Numbered from the stretch's first letter, positions 33,204 through 41,921 are shown. The stretch: DNA of 64,000 nt from JAEXOD01 sp043805435 (GCA_043805435.1 JAZDHY010000044.1:1-64000), one strand, 5' to 3'. Translations and numbers: made by a program. Notes: generated by a model from the letters alone, not told the origin.

Positions 33204-33558
33204 AAAAGTGTTCCCTGTTTTATTTTTATTTTAGGTAAAAGGTAAAACATAACATATAATAACAAATTGAACCATTTTTAAAAATAAAAAACAATCATCA
33301 ATTTTATATATGTTTGGAAGAGGATTGGTCATTATTCATTATTAATAAATCCTGCAAATATATTATTTAAGTGGAAATTAATTAAAAAAGGCGGAATATC
33401 AAAATGATGGGTGTTCTTTTGGACGTGTACTTTTCAATTGATGTAACATTAATAAAACAGCAAGCGTAATTTTTACATTGACCCTTGCTGTTTGTTGGAA
33501 ATATAGAAAATTGTGTCTCTTGTCAAAAAAAAAGAAATGAAGTCAAAAATACTAAATA
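33204..33558. other. Non-coding region between TSUP permease and small exported protein
   Basis: 355 bases with no gene-like frame. It contains the promoter region of the minus-strand TSUP gene on its left and a large inverted repeat at 33455-33493 (separate entry) on its right. Nothing else stands out. Confidence 0.5.
33455..33493 (-). terminator. Probable terminator of the small exported protein gene
   Basis: Ten-base arms AAACAGCAAG (33455-33464) and CTTGCTGTTT (33484-33493) with a 19-nt loop lie 66 bases after the stop of the gene at 33559. Read on the minus strand the stem ends in TTTTATT. The loop is long for a classical terminator. Confidence 0.5.
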
Positions 33559-33999
33559 TTAATCAACGGAGGCAAGTAAAAATTTGTCAGCTGATTTAAC
33601 AAATGAAAAAACCGAACTTAAGGTTTGAGCACCACTTTTAAATTGAACGGTTATAGTATATATTTTAACATCATTTTTAGTAGAAGTGCCAAAATCGGTA
33701 AAAGTATTAGAATCGCTGATATCAAGTAGAGCTTTAATTTTTTTCATTAAACGTTTTACTTGATTTAGATCCTCGCTATTTGCAGCATTATATGCTTGCT
33801 TATAATTTCGTGCCTGGTCATCGCCGGTATATACTAATAATACAGCGGCTGCGGATAGATCTTTTGATTTACTTAAATCAAAAAGTTTAGTAACGGAAGT
33901 TTTAATTAACTGCTTCTCGGCATCATCTTGAGCATTAATCAAATTGCTGAAGGTTACTAAAAATAACAAACTAAAAAGTACTACTATTTTATTTTTCAT
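33559..33999 (-). CDS. Small exported protein of unknown function
   Basis: 146 residues. Residues 1-23 form a signal peptide (MKNKIVVLFSLLFLVTFSNL, then INAQDD with a likely cleavage after Ala). The mature part is an alpha/beta domain of about 120 residues, with helices (KQLIKTSVTKLFDLSKSKDL) followed by strands (VKIYTITVQFKSG). It lacks cysteines and recognisable motifs. The shape recalls small NTF2-like or DUF4878-type domains, which I cannot confirm. It is a single gene. Confidence 0.7.
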   Translation of the reverse strand: MKNKIVVLFSLLFLVTFSNLINAQDDAEKQLIKTSVTKLFDLSKSKDLSAAAVLLVYTGDDQARNYKQAYNAANSEDLNQVKRLMKKIKALLDISDSNTFTDFGTSTKNDVKIYTITVQFKSGAQTLSSVFSFVKSADKFLLASVD

Positions 34000-34140
34000 T
34001 TTATTTACCTATTATGTTTAATTTTTGATACATGTACTGTCTACTTTTCTTTTCAACTATTCACAAAATAACATTTATTTTACTTAAATACTACACAAAT
34101 TCAAATTCTTATCAACTAAACAACAAACGGAATGCCAAAA

Positions 34141-34914
34141 CTAAAACGTAAAATGTTTTATTTGTTCGCCTTTAATTCCAATTTCTGTCATTGCTTCAAT
34201 GCCAATGGTCAAATGCAAATCGACATATTTTTTTGTAACAATGGCATCAGATTGAGAAGTTTTAATACCGTCCGGAAACATTGGTAAATCCGAAACAAGT
34301 AATAAAGCTCCACGGGCAATTTGGTTTGCATAACCGGTAATAAAAATAGTAGCTGTTTCCATATCTATTCCAATTGCACCTATTCTTTTTAAATATTTTT
34401 TAAAGTTTTGGTCATGTTCCCATAAACGGCGGTTTGTTGTATAAACTACTCCGGTTCTGTATTCAATATTATGCTGTAAAATAATATCCGAAACAAACTT
34501 GTGCACTTTAAAAGATGGAAGGGCAGGTACTTCGGGTGGAAAATAATCGTTACTGGTTCCCTCACCCCTTATTGCAGCGGTAGGTAAAATAAAGTGACCT
34601 AGTTCTGTGGATCGTTTCAGTCCGCCGCATTTTCCTAAAAAAAGAATACCTTTGGGTTCGCGAGCAATTAATAAATCCATAATAGTTGCAGCGTTAGGAG
34701 AACCGATACCAAAATTAATGATACTTAACCCGTTACTGTTGGTTGCGGATTGCATTGGTTTACCTTCGCCATTTACATCGCAATTAAACCTTTCAGCAAA
34801 ATTTTTTACATAATTGCTAAAATTTGTTAATAAAAGGTAATCTCCAAATTGGTCTAATTCTGTACCGGTATACCTTGGAAGCCAATTTTTGGCAATTTCT
34901 AATTTTGTTTTCAT
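34141..34914 (-). CDS. amn: AMP nucleosidase
   Basis: 257 residues, the short form found in Bacteroidota, without the N-terminal domain of E. coli Amn. The phosphorylase/nucleosidase fold shows the GIGSPNAATIMDLL region, LFLGKCGGLKR for the phosphate/ribose site, and GIDMETATIF, the purine nucleosidase Glu motif. It splits AMP into adenine and ribose 5-phosphate and so controls the adenylate pool. It follows the PAP2 gene on the same strand with a 3-base gap. Confidence 0.88.
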   Translation of the reverse strand: MKTKLEIAKNWLPRYTGTELDQFGDYLLLTNFSNYVKNFAERFNCDVNGEGKPMQSATNSNGLSIINFGIGSPNAATIMDLLIAREPKGILFLGKCGGLKRSTELGHFILPTAAIRGEGTSNDYFPPEVPALPSFKVHKFVSDIILQHNIEYRTGVVYTTNRRLWEHDQNFKKYLKRIGAIGIDMETATIFITGYANQIARGALLLVSDLPMFPDGIKTSQSDAIVTKKYVDLHLTIGIEAMTEIGIKGEQIKHFTF

Positions 34915-34917
34915 AAA

Positions 34918-35478
34918 TTATTTGTTGAATTTTTGTTTAATGAATAAATCTGTTTTAAAAGCAATAATAGCCATTATGTAACCAATTAATGTTCCAATTA
35001 AAGCTCCAAAAAAAATATCCGAAGGATAATGAACTCCGACGTAAGGACGTGATAGTGCTACAAAAAAAGCAGAAACAAAAAGAACGTATTTTAGTTTTGG
35101 AAAAAATTTGTAAAAAAACATTGCTATGGCAAAATTGTTAACAGCATGTGATGAAGGAAAAGAAAAAGAACCTGTACAACCAACAAGAATATTAACATTA
35201 GATAAAACATTACATGGTCTTATTCTTCCAACAAAATTTTTTATCAAATTACTGCTTATTTGATCGGAGGCAATTATAACAAATATTGACCCAATTGCTG
35301 CTACTTTTCCGGTTCTTCCTCCTTTAAAAAAACAAATTAGCCATAAAACCACATAAGTTAAATACCAATTTTTCACATCAGTAATAAACGGAAAAAATTT
35401 GTTAAAAATAGGATTTGCAAGCGTATGATTAATAAAATAAAAAATTCCAACATCAACTGAATACAAAAAATCTATCAT
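34918..35478 (-). CDS. PAP2-family membrane phosphatase
   Basis: 186 residues with five to six membrane helices. The acid phosphatase motifs are all present: KNFVGRIRP (KxxxxxxRP), PSSHAVN (PSGH variant with Ser) and SRPYVGVHYPSD (SRxxxxxHxxxD). Family members dephosphorylate undecaprenyl diphosphate, phosphatidate or lipid A in the periplasmic leaflet. An undecaprenyl-diphosphate phosphatase role would suit the nearby glycan genes, but this is inference. Confidence 0.88.
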   Translation of the reverse strand: MIDFLYSVDVGIFYFINHTLANPIFNKFFPFITDVKNWYLTYVVLWLICFFKGGRTGKVAAIGSIFVIIASDQISSNLIKNFVGRIRPCNVLSNVNILVGCTGSFSFPSSHAVNNFAIAMFFYKFFPKLKYVLFVSAFFVALSRPYVGVHYPSDIFFGALIGTLIGYIMAIIAFKTDLFIKQKFNK

Positions 35479-35913
35479 TTTAATCCTTTTAAATTTTAAT
35501 GTGTAATTTACAAATTAAAATATTAAAAAAAAGGAAAACATTTTAAATATTACCCGAGAGAAAACTTTTTAATATTGTATAATAAATTATTTTTGTAAAA
35601 ATTGGAACTTAAGTAGTATATTTATGGAGTAAAAGGACACAAAGTTGTACAATAAACAAGTGTTGTTTTAATAATATTTAGTAATTTTGTATAATGTTAT
35701 AAATTAAATTATTATTTTAGTAAAATCATATTTGGTTTAAAAGACATAAAAATGATGAAAATTTATTTTATTTATTACTATCTTATGAAGGAAAGTTTTA
35801 TTATTTTAAAATAAAGCCTAAAGTTACAAGAAATATTTTCGATAATTAGAATAGAAATAAGAAATAATTAGAAAAAAACATTTTAGTAAACAAATATATA
35901 TGGAGGCAACCTA
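35479..35913 (+). other. Upstream regulatory region of flagellin
   Basis: 435 bases without a gene between the divergent PAP2 gene and flagellin. The right end holds a sigma28-type promoter (35819-35845) and a GGAGG ribosome-binding site (35902-35906). The left end should hold the minus-strand promoter of the PAP2-amn pair. A TATAAT sequence at 35691-35696 could be a further vegetative -10 box, but no paired -35 is evident. Confidence 0.55.
35819..35845 (+). promoter_or_regulatory. Sigma28 (FliA)-type promoter of flagellin
   Basis: TAAAGTTA (35819-35826), 11 bases, then TTCGATAA (35838-35845). This matches the flagellar sigma28 consensus TAAAGTTT-N11-GCCGATAA at 13 of 16 positions with exact spacing. 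It lies 68 bases before the flagellin ATG. FliA itself is not in the window, but a FlgM-like gene lies downstream at 39297. Confidence 0.75.
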
Positions 35914-36783
35914 ATGGGATTTAGAGTTAACACTAACATCGACGCCCTAAGTGCTTATTACAATTTAGCAAAAATAAACAATGATCTTACAAAATCTCAA
36001 TTGAGAATTGCTTCGGGTCAAAAATTACAATCAGTTGCTGATGATACTTCAGGTTTTAACGTTGGTAACTCGTTAAAAGGTAAAGTAAAAATTATGGAAG
36101 GTGCTCAAGGCAACATTTCGGCAGCAAAAGATCTTTTAGCTACAGGTGAAAGTAACCTCTTAGGTATTAATGACCTTTTAACAAAAATTGAAGGTAAACT
36201 TTCGGATGCAACCAACCCGACAGCTGATGCAACCGCTATTAAAGATGATATTGCATCCTTATCAAAAGAAATAGAATCAAAATTAAAAAGTACAAAATTC
36301 AACAATTCTACTTTATTGTATTCTACAGCGGGAAAAGGATTTGTTTTTCAGGTTGGAGAAGCTGGCGATACCTTAAAATTAGATTTTGCAGGAACATTGG
36401 CATCTACCGGAAATGGCGGATATGATACTAACTTTTCTGCCGGTCTATCAAGTTTTGTAAACGTTTCTACTTCGTATTTAACAAGTACATCGGGTGGTAT
36501 TGGCGGTTTGGTTGGATTATCATCCGCTTTAACTTCGCTTAAGAGTGCTGTAACTACCGCATTAGGTAAAATTGGTAACTTCTCACAACGTTTGGATATT
36601 AAGGATGAAACATTAAATACTGCTATTTCAAACGCAAAATCCAGCATTAGTAGAATTTATGATACTGATATGGCTTGGGAACAATTGAACTCTATGAGAG
36701 GAACAATTTTACAGCAGTCAGCTACCTCTATGTTAGCGCAGTTAAATATGGCACCACAACAAGTTTTACAGTTAATGCAATAA
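35914..36783 (+). CDS. fliC: Flagellin
   Basis: 289 residues: a short flagellin of D0/D1 domains with a small middle. The N-terminal helix has RVNTNIDALSAYYNLAK and SQLRIASGQKLQSVADDTSG; the C-terminal helix has DTDMAWEQLNSMRGTILQQSA and ends in VLQLMQ (both segments abbreviated where long). The central part (about 155-215) is Ser/Thr/Gly-rich and lacks cysteine, so it offers many O-glycosylation sites. GGAGG lies 8 bases before the ATG, a sigma28-type promoter lies upstream, and a terminator follows. Secretion is through the flagellar type III route, so no signal peptide is expected. Confidence 0.95.
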   Translation: MGFRVNTNIDALSAYYNLAKINNDLTKSQLRIASGQKLQSVADDTSGFNVGNSLKGKVKIMEGAQGNISAAKDLLATGESNLLGINDLLTKIEGKLSDATNPTADATAIKDDIASLSKEIESKLKSTKFNNSTLLYSTAGKGFVFQVGEAGDTLKLDFAGTLASTGNGGYDTNFSAGLSSFVNVSTSYLTSTSGGIGGLVGLSSALTSLKSAVTTALGKIGNFSQRLDIKDETLNTAISNAKSSISRIYDTDMAWEQLNSMRGTILQQSATSMLAQLNMAPQQVLQLMQ

Positions 36784-36803
36784 TTTTTGATTTTTAATCA
36801 ATT

Positions 36804-36831
36804 GCTCTTCATTAATTTGAAGAGCTTTTTA
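36804..36831 (+). terminator. Flagellin terminator
   Basis: Eight-base arms GCTCTTCA (36804-36811) and TGAAGAGC (36818-36825) with a 6-nt loop, followed by TTTTT. It lies 20 bases after the flagellin stop and separates this highly expressed gene from fliS. Confidence 0.85.
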
Positions 36832-36851
36832 TAAATAAACGGAAAACGAAA

Positions 36852-37202
36852 ATGCAACAACGAGCATCATTCTTGTATGAGCGGAATAATAAAGCGAATG
36901 CTTATTTAACAAAAGAAATCTTGGATGCTACACAAGAGAAATTATTATTAAAAGTATATGATTTCGCTATTGTGAACTGTCAGAGAGGGGATTTAGAAAA
37001 AACTAATAAAGCAATTACTCAGTTAATAAATGCCCTTAATTTTGATGATGAAAAAGCTCGAGAAATTTCGGCCGGACTGTATAGGTTATATGAATTTGCA
37101 CAAGATCAGATGCGAAAAGGAAAAAATGAAATTACCCTGAAGATACTTAGCGATTTACGTGAAGTATGGGTAATTATATTTAATAAAAACATGAGGTCAT
37201 AA
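36852..37202 (+). CDS. fliS: Flagellin export chaperone FliS
   Basis: 116-residue helical protein with the FliS pattern: YLTKEILDATQEKLLLKVYD at the start, paired helices with ALNFDD, then LYRLYEFAQDQMRKG and LSDLREVW at the end (LREVW matches the conserved final Trp helix). FliS binds the C-terminus of flagellin in the cytoplasm, stops early polymerisation and delivers it to the export gate. It sits between flagellin and fliD, 2 bases before fliD. Confidence 0.88.
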   Translation: MQQRASFLYERNNKANAYLTKEILDATQEKLLLKVYDFAIVNCQRGDLEKTNKAITQLINALNFDDEKAREISAGLYRLYEFAQDQMRKGKNEITLKILSDLREVWVIIFNKNMRS

Positions 37203-37203
37203 G

Positions 37204-38958
37204 ATGAGTGTAAACCCGTTATCCAATTCGGGGATTGAACAATTAGTAACTCAGTATTCAACAGTTGAATATAATAAAGCTATTAGTCCCCTTGAAACTA
37301 GAAAAGCAAGATTTAATACGCTTTCGAGCACGTGGGAAGATTTAAGTTCAAAATTAGATTCATTTAGAACTATTTTAGCCGAACTTAAGGTTGCCACTTC
37401 AAGTTCTCTGTTCAAATCAAAGAAAGCTACTCTTTCAACATCCGATTATTTTACTGCATCTGCCGGAAAAACTGCAAATGCCGGTAACTATTCGATAAGG
37501 GTTAACCAACTTGCAAAAAGTGACCTCCTTGTTTCACAAAGCCTTGCTTATACTACCGATACTTATGATGTGACAGATATGACAGGAAAGCATACAATAA
37601 AGATGAAAAGCGGCGATTACACAAGTTATGTTGATGTAGATTTTGATGATACGGAAAATAATCAAACATTAATGCAAAAACTTAGTACTGCCATAAATAC
37701 CGATAAAGCGGTTGTAAAATCATCTACTGCAAACCAAAGCAATACTTTTTCGGGGACAGGTGAGTTTATTGTTAACCTTAACGGAACTAAAAAAACCATA
37801 AGTTACGATTTTACCAATGCATCATACAGTGATGTTGCAAACGATCTTAAAACTAAAATAGGTGATAATACCGGAATAACTACAGAAATTGATAGTACAA
37901 CAGGACAACTAAAACTGACGGTTGATGATTCTGCAAAATATATTTCTATCGAAACATCTGATGATATTGCGGGAATTGTTTCTTTTATGGGAATTAACGT
38001 TACAAAAGAAAAAGCTGCCTCGGCAATAAGTACCGGTTCGTACTTTTCTCCATCTACAGGAAATACAAAATTTTCATTAACAGCCGATAACACAGGTTAT
38101 GACAACAGACTTATTTTAGAGGATGTTTCGGGAAATGCATTAGGTAAACTGGGTTTAACGTCTTCAATATTAAATAGCAGGACCTTAATAACAGGTGATG
38201 ATAGTGCAGGATTTGTTTATTCCGGCAATAGTACAACAGATAATCAATTAAATGCAAAATTAAATTTTAATGGTATAAATATTCAAAGAAATACTAACAG
38301 CATTACAGATCTTGCCGATGGTGTTACTTTTGCATTAACAAGTACTATGAAAGATACCGTAAACCCTGTTGATGTTACTGTTGCAAATGACGACTCTACA
38401 ATTACTAACAAGATAAAAGATTTTATTAAACAGTTTAATAGTGTTTATTCAACAATAAAGTATAATTCAACAACCGATTCTACAACTAGGGGAGTTTTTG
38501 TTGGTGATGCTACTGCTTCCAGTTTATTAAGAAATCTTACTACTACTGCTATTGGAAAAGTCAACGGAGTGTCTGATAGTCAATACTCAAGACTTTCAAG
38601 AATTGGAATTACATTTGATCCGGATTCGGGATTAACTTTGGATAATGAAAGTCTGCTCACGGGTTCGATAGCGGATCATGGAAGTGATGTTGAAGCATTG
38701 TTTTCTTCTACAGACGGAGTAGCAGCAAAATTATATTCAACAGTAAATAACTATGTGGGTTCTACAGGTGTTATTGCTAACATCAGAAATACGTACTCAA
38801 GCAGTCTTAAGTATTTAACCGATAAAATCACATCAACACAAACAAGAATTGATAAAAATTCGGAAAACTTAAGAAATAAGTATTATCAGATGCAGCAACA
38901 GTATGCAACAATGATTAATAATCAAAACACTTTATCGTCATTTATGGCATCATCGTAA
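37204..38958 (+). CDS. fliD: Flagellar filament cap protein FliD
   Basis: 584 residues. The FliD N-domain (about 1-105: SNSGIEQLVTQYSTVEYNKA and LSSTWEDLSSKLDSFRTIL) and the C-domain (about 335-580: coiled region with STDGVAAKLYSTVNNYVG and a final MINNQNTLSSFMASS) flank a Thr/Ser-rich middle. FliD caps the growing filament and folds exported flagellin. The next gene starts at the base after its stop. Confidence 0.93.
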   Translation: MSVNPLSNSGIEQLVTQYSTVEYNKAISPLETRKARFNTLSSTWEDLSSKLDSFRTILAELKVATSSSLFKSKKATLSTSDYFTASAGKTANAGNYSIRVNQLAKSDLLVSQSLAYTTDTYDVTDMTGKHTIKMKSGDYTSYVDVDFDDTENNQTLMQKLSTAINTDKAVVKSSTANQSNTFSGTGEFIVNLNGTKKTISYDFTNASYSDVANDLKTKIGDNTGITTEIDSTTGQLKLTVDDSAKYISIETSDDIAGIVSFMGINVTKEKAASAISTGSYFSPSTGNTKFSLTADNTGYDNRLILEDVSGNALGKLGLTSSILNSRTLITGDDSAGFVYSGNSTTDNQLNAKLNFNGINIQRNTNSITDLADGVTFALTSTMKDTVNPVDVTVANDDSTITNKIKDFIKQFNSVYSTIKYNSTTDSTTRGVFVGDATASSLLRNLTTTAIGKVNGVSDSQYSRLSRIGITFDPDSGLTLDNESLLTGSIADHGSDVEALFSSTDGVAAKLYSTVNNYVGSTGVIANIRNTYSSSLKYLTDKITSTQTRIDKNSENLRNKYYQMQQQYATMINNQNTLSSFMASS

Positions 38959-39291
38959 ATGGATAGCAAGTTAACTAATGCAGTATGTGAGATAAAGCTA
39001 AATCTCAATAAAATTGATAAGTGTTTGGATAATATGGATGGTGAAGATTATATTCCTAACAATGAAAAGATAACAATATTTCTATCAGAAATTAAAGCCT
39101 ATTATGAGAAAATAAAAGAAGAATATCCGATAGAAGTTGTAGAAAAAATTAAAAAAGAAATTAGCGAAATTACTAAACATATTGATAAAAAATTCGATAG
39201 TATAATTAGAATAAAAAATATTGAGTTACAAGAATTAAGTAAAGAAATTCGTGCAATGGAAAATCAAAAAAAAATTGTTAATTACAGGTGA
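38959..39291 (+). CDS. Putative flagellar chaperone, FliT/FlgN-like
   Basis: 110 residues, nearly all helical and charged, ending in ENQKKIVNYR, which recalls the C-terminus of FliT/FlgN-type chaperones. Direct sequence support is weak. The position immediately after fliD (no gap) is that of fliT in many bacteria, where FliT binds FliD before export. The stop overlaps the ribosome-binding site of the FlgM-like gene. Confidence 0.5.
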   Translation: MDSKLTNAVCEIKLNLNKIDKCLDNMDGEDYIPNNEKITIFLSEIKAYYEKIKEEYPIEVVEKIKKEISEITKHIDKKFDSIIRIKNIELQELSKEIRAMENQKKIVNYR

Positions 39292-39296
39292 TAAAA

Positions 39297-39566
39297 ATGG
39301 ATATTAAAAGCGTAAATTCGCAGTTAAATACATTTACTAAAACATATACAGCTCCGCAAGAACAAATACAGTCTGTGCAATCTAAAAGTACACAAATTAC
39401 TGATAAATTAGAAATATCGAAAGAGGCAAGAGTGCTGCAATCAAAAGATATTACAGCTAAAGATTATTCTAAAATTCATGAAAAGATTAATAGTGGTTTT
39501 TACAATTCCAAAGAAGTCCTTTCAAAAACTTCAGAATTAATCTTAAATGATATCAACAAAAACTAG
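39297..39566 (+). CDS. FlgM-like anti-sigma28 factor
   Basis: 89 residues from the ATG at 39297, preferred over a GTG at 39288 because AGGTG then serves as ribosome-binding site. The C-terminal half has the FlgM layout: DKLEISKEARVL, then DYSKIHEKINSGFYNSKEV and a final helix SELILNDI, comparable with FlgM's D-x-V-x-IS...A and I..G.Y......A..I. FlgM holds sigma28 inactive until the hook is complete and FlgM is exported. This fits the sigma28-type promoters at 35819 and 41777. The family is low in conservation, so the call is moderate. Confidence 0.65.
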   Translation: MDIKSVNSQLNTFTKTYTAPQEQIQSVQSKSTQITDKLEISKEARVLQSKDITAKDYSKIHEKINSGFYNSKEVLSKTSELILNDINKN

Positions 39567-39705
39567 CATAGATATCATTTCCATCCATTAAACATTTTTT
39601 CACCTAAATTATTACATAAATAAAACTTCTATTATTTGCAAGTTTTTAACAAATTAATTAATATACATAAATTGATTTTATAAAATATTATTAACGGGGA
39701 ATGTT

Positions 39706-40407
39706 TTGATCGGGGATATTCAAAGTAATAAATTACTTGTGTTGGGCAAATTGGCTGCAAGTTTGGCCCACGAAATAAGAAATCCCTTGTCTGCGCTGAT
39801 GTTAAATCTTGATTATTTGACTTTGAGCAAAGAAGAGCTTAATTCTGAAATTTTAGATAGTGTAAAGGCATGTAAAGAAGCAGCCGAAAGAATTCAGATT
39901 TTAATGGAAAATACTTTAGATTTTTCGCGTCGTTCGAATAAAGAAATAAATTATCATTCCATAAAAGATATCTTAGAACAGGCAACTTCACTTATTGAAG
40001 GTGAAGCCAAACTTAAAAATATCAGCATCTCTTTAATTTATAACGAACCGATTCCTCATATTGATGTAGATAAAAATAAAATATTACAAGTTTTTGTTAA
40101 TTTAATACATAACGCAATTGAAGCAAGTTTTATGAACAACAAAGTTGAAGTAAAAGTAGGCTTAAATACTAATAATGATATATTATTGGAAATTGAAGAT
40201 TATGGAGTTGGCATAAAAGAAGAAGATAAAGTTAAAATATTTAGTGACTTTTATACAAACAAGGCACATGGTACCGGATTGGGACTTGTTGTATGCAAAA
40301 TGTTACTTGAAGAATTTAATGCAAAATTGGATTTTGAAAGCGTTGAAGGAAAAGGGAGTAAATTTTTTATTATATTTCCACATAAAAAAAATGAGGATAA
40401 TGAATGA
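39706..40407 (+). CDS. Cytoplasmic sensor histidine kinase, FlgS/NtrB-like
   Basis: 233 residues from a TTG start with a GGGGAA site; no ATG start is available in frame. The dimerisation domain carries the phospho-acceptor His22 in LAHEIRNPLSAL, and the ATPase domain has the N box NLIHNAIEA, G1 DYGVGI and G2 GTGLGLVV. There is no membrane segment and almost no sensor domain before the H box. This resembles FlgS of Campylobacter/Helicobacter, which reads flagellar assembly state inside the cell. It overlaps the sigma54 regulator gene by 4 bases. Confidence 0.85.
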   Translation: MIGDIQSNKLLVLGKLAASLAHEIRNPLSALMLNLDYLTLSKEELNSEILDSVKACKEAAERIQILMENTLDFSRRSNKEINYHSIKDILEQATSLIEGEAKLKNISISLIYNEPIPHIDVDKNKILQVFVNLIHNAIEASFMNNKVEVKVGLNTNNDILLEIEDYGVGIKEEDKVKIFSDFYTNKAHGTGLGLVVCKMLLEEFNAKLDFESVEGKGSKFFIIFPHKKNEDNE

Positions 40408-41792
40408 AGCCACGTATATTGATAATTGATGACGATAATTTGATTTGTTTATCACTTAAAAAAATACTTGTTAAGTTAGACTATGATGTTGAAATATGTA
40501 TGGATGGCGGAAAAGTTTTTAATATTATTGAAATTGCCAATCCTGATATAATTTTATTAGATATATATCTTACTTCTCATAATGGGCTTGATATATTAAA
40601 GGATTTACAGAAAAAGTACTTTGATATTCCTGTTGTTATGATTACTGCTTACAGTGATGTTCGCATTGCTGTTAGTGCAATGAAAGCCGGGGCTTACGAC
40701 TTTTTATTAAAACCAATAGACTTGGAGCAATTAAACCGTGTGCTTGATAAATGTGTAAGTCATCTTAAGCTTAGAAGGGAGGTTGAAACTTTACGTTCAA
40801 TTGTTGGAGAAGATATAATTAGCAGAGATATATTTGGCAAAAGCAAACCTATTGTAAAATTAATTAAAGAAGTTGAAAAACTTTCCTCAAGCGGTGACAC
40901 AACAATACTGATTGAAGGGGAAAGCGGAACGGGAAAAGAAGTTTTAGCTAAATATATTCATCAGATAAGTCCGCGAAATAATAAAGTTTTTATTTCCATA
41001 AATTGTGGTTCAATTCCAAAAGAATTAGCCGAAAGCGAATTGTTTGGGCATGAAAAAGGTGCATTTACGGGTGCTTCTCAAAAAACAAAGCTTGGTAAGT
41101 TTGAACTTGCAGAAGGTGGGACAATACTTTTAGATGAAATTGGAGAATTAAGTTTTGAAATGCAGGTTAAATTGCTTCGTGTACTTCAAGAGCGGAAATT
41201 TTACAGACTTGGCGGAGAAAGAGAAGTAGTTGTAAATGTACGCATATTAGCAGCAACAAATAAAAATTTAGAAGATGAAGTAAAAAAAGGAAATTTTAGA
41301 GAAGATTTATTTTATAGAATAAATGTTGCCAAACTTACAATTCCACCTTTACGCGATAGGAAAGAAGATATTCCTGTTTTAGCATATTCTTTTATTGACG
41401 AGTTTTCTAAAAAGTTTAACAAGCAAATTATTGAAGTGGATGAAAAAGTACTTACTTTATTAAAGATGCAAAATTGGAAGGGAAATATCAGAGAATTGAG
41501 AAATGCATTTGAACGTGCAGTATTAATGCTTGACGGCAATAGATTAAAAGAGAGTCATTTTAATTTTTTGCGTAATCCCCAAGAAGAAATATTACAAAGT
41601 AATTCTTTTGTATTACAAATTCCTACAGAAGGAATTGCAATTGATGTTGTATTAAAAAGTTTAATTCAAAAGACATTAGAAATTACAAAAGGTAATCAAG
41701 TTCGTGCCGCCAAAGTTTTAGGATTATCTCGTTCTAAATTAAGGTATAGAATGGAACAATTAAATTTGGAAGTGACTAAACAAATTCAGTAA
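40404..41792 (+). CDS. Sigma54-dependent response regulator, FlgR/NtrC-like
   Basis: 462 residues: receiver (1-120, phospho-acceptor Asp53), AAA+ sigma54 activator domain (about 142-375; Walker A GESGTGKE 172-179, sigma54 contact loop GAFTGA 219-224, Walker B ILLDEIGE) and a C-terminal Fis-type helix-turn-helix (about 425-458; NQVRAAKVLGLSRSKLRYRM). Paired with the kinase before it, it should activate sigma54 flagellar promoters, one of which is likely in front of flgB (50290). The stop lies beside a second sigma28-like promoter. Confidence 0.93.
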   Translation: MKPRILIIDDDNLICLSLKKILVKLDYDVEICMDGGKVFNIIEIANPDIILLDIYLTSHNGLDILKDLQKKYFDIPVVMITAYSDVRIAVSAMKAGAYDFLLKPIDLEQLNRVLDKCVSHLKLRREVETLRSIVGEDIISRDIFGKSKPIVKLIKEVEKLSSSGDTTILIEGESGTGKEVLAKYIHQISPRNNKVFISINCGSIPKELAESELFGHEKGAFTGASQKTKLGKFELAEGGTILLDEIGELSFEMQVKLLRVLQERKFYRLGGEREVVVNVRILAATNKNLEDEVKKGNFREDLFYRINVAKLTIPPLRDRKEDIPVLAYSFIDEFSKKFNKQIIEVDEKVLTLLKMQNWKGNIRELRNAFERAVLMLDGNRLKESHFNFLRNPQEEILQSNSFVLQIPTEGIAIDVVLKSLIQKTLEITKGNQVRAAKVLGLSRSKLRYRMEQLNLEVTKQIQ

Positions 41793-41803
41793 TTTTTCGA
41801 TGA
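41777..41803 (+). promoter_or_regulatory. Sigma28-type promoter of the chemotaxis operon
   Basis: TAAACAAA (41777-41784), 11 bases, TTCGATGA (41796-41803). It has the same layout and the same TTCGAT core as the flagellin promoter, with one change in the last bases (GATGA for GATAA). The -35 half lies inside the end of the response-regulator gene. Next start is 118 bases downstream (41922). Weaker than the flagellin site. Confidence 0.5.
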
Positions 41804-41921
41804 TTAAATTTAGAATGGAAATATTTACAAAAAATTGTAAGTTTTTTGGGATAAATAAATAATAAATTTGTATTTTGTAATTAATATATCAAAAAAAGGT
41901 TTATAAAATAGGTAGGACAAA

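Noticed and set aside
35691..35696. Vegetative promoter with TATAAT before flagellin
   Set aside because: A lone TATAAT in AT-rich DNA without a -35 partner; the sigma28-type site explains flagellin expression better.
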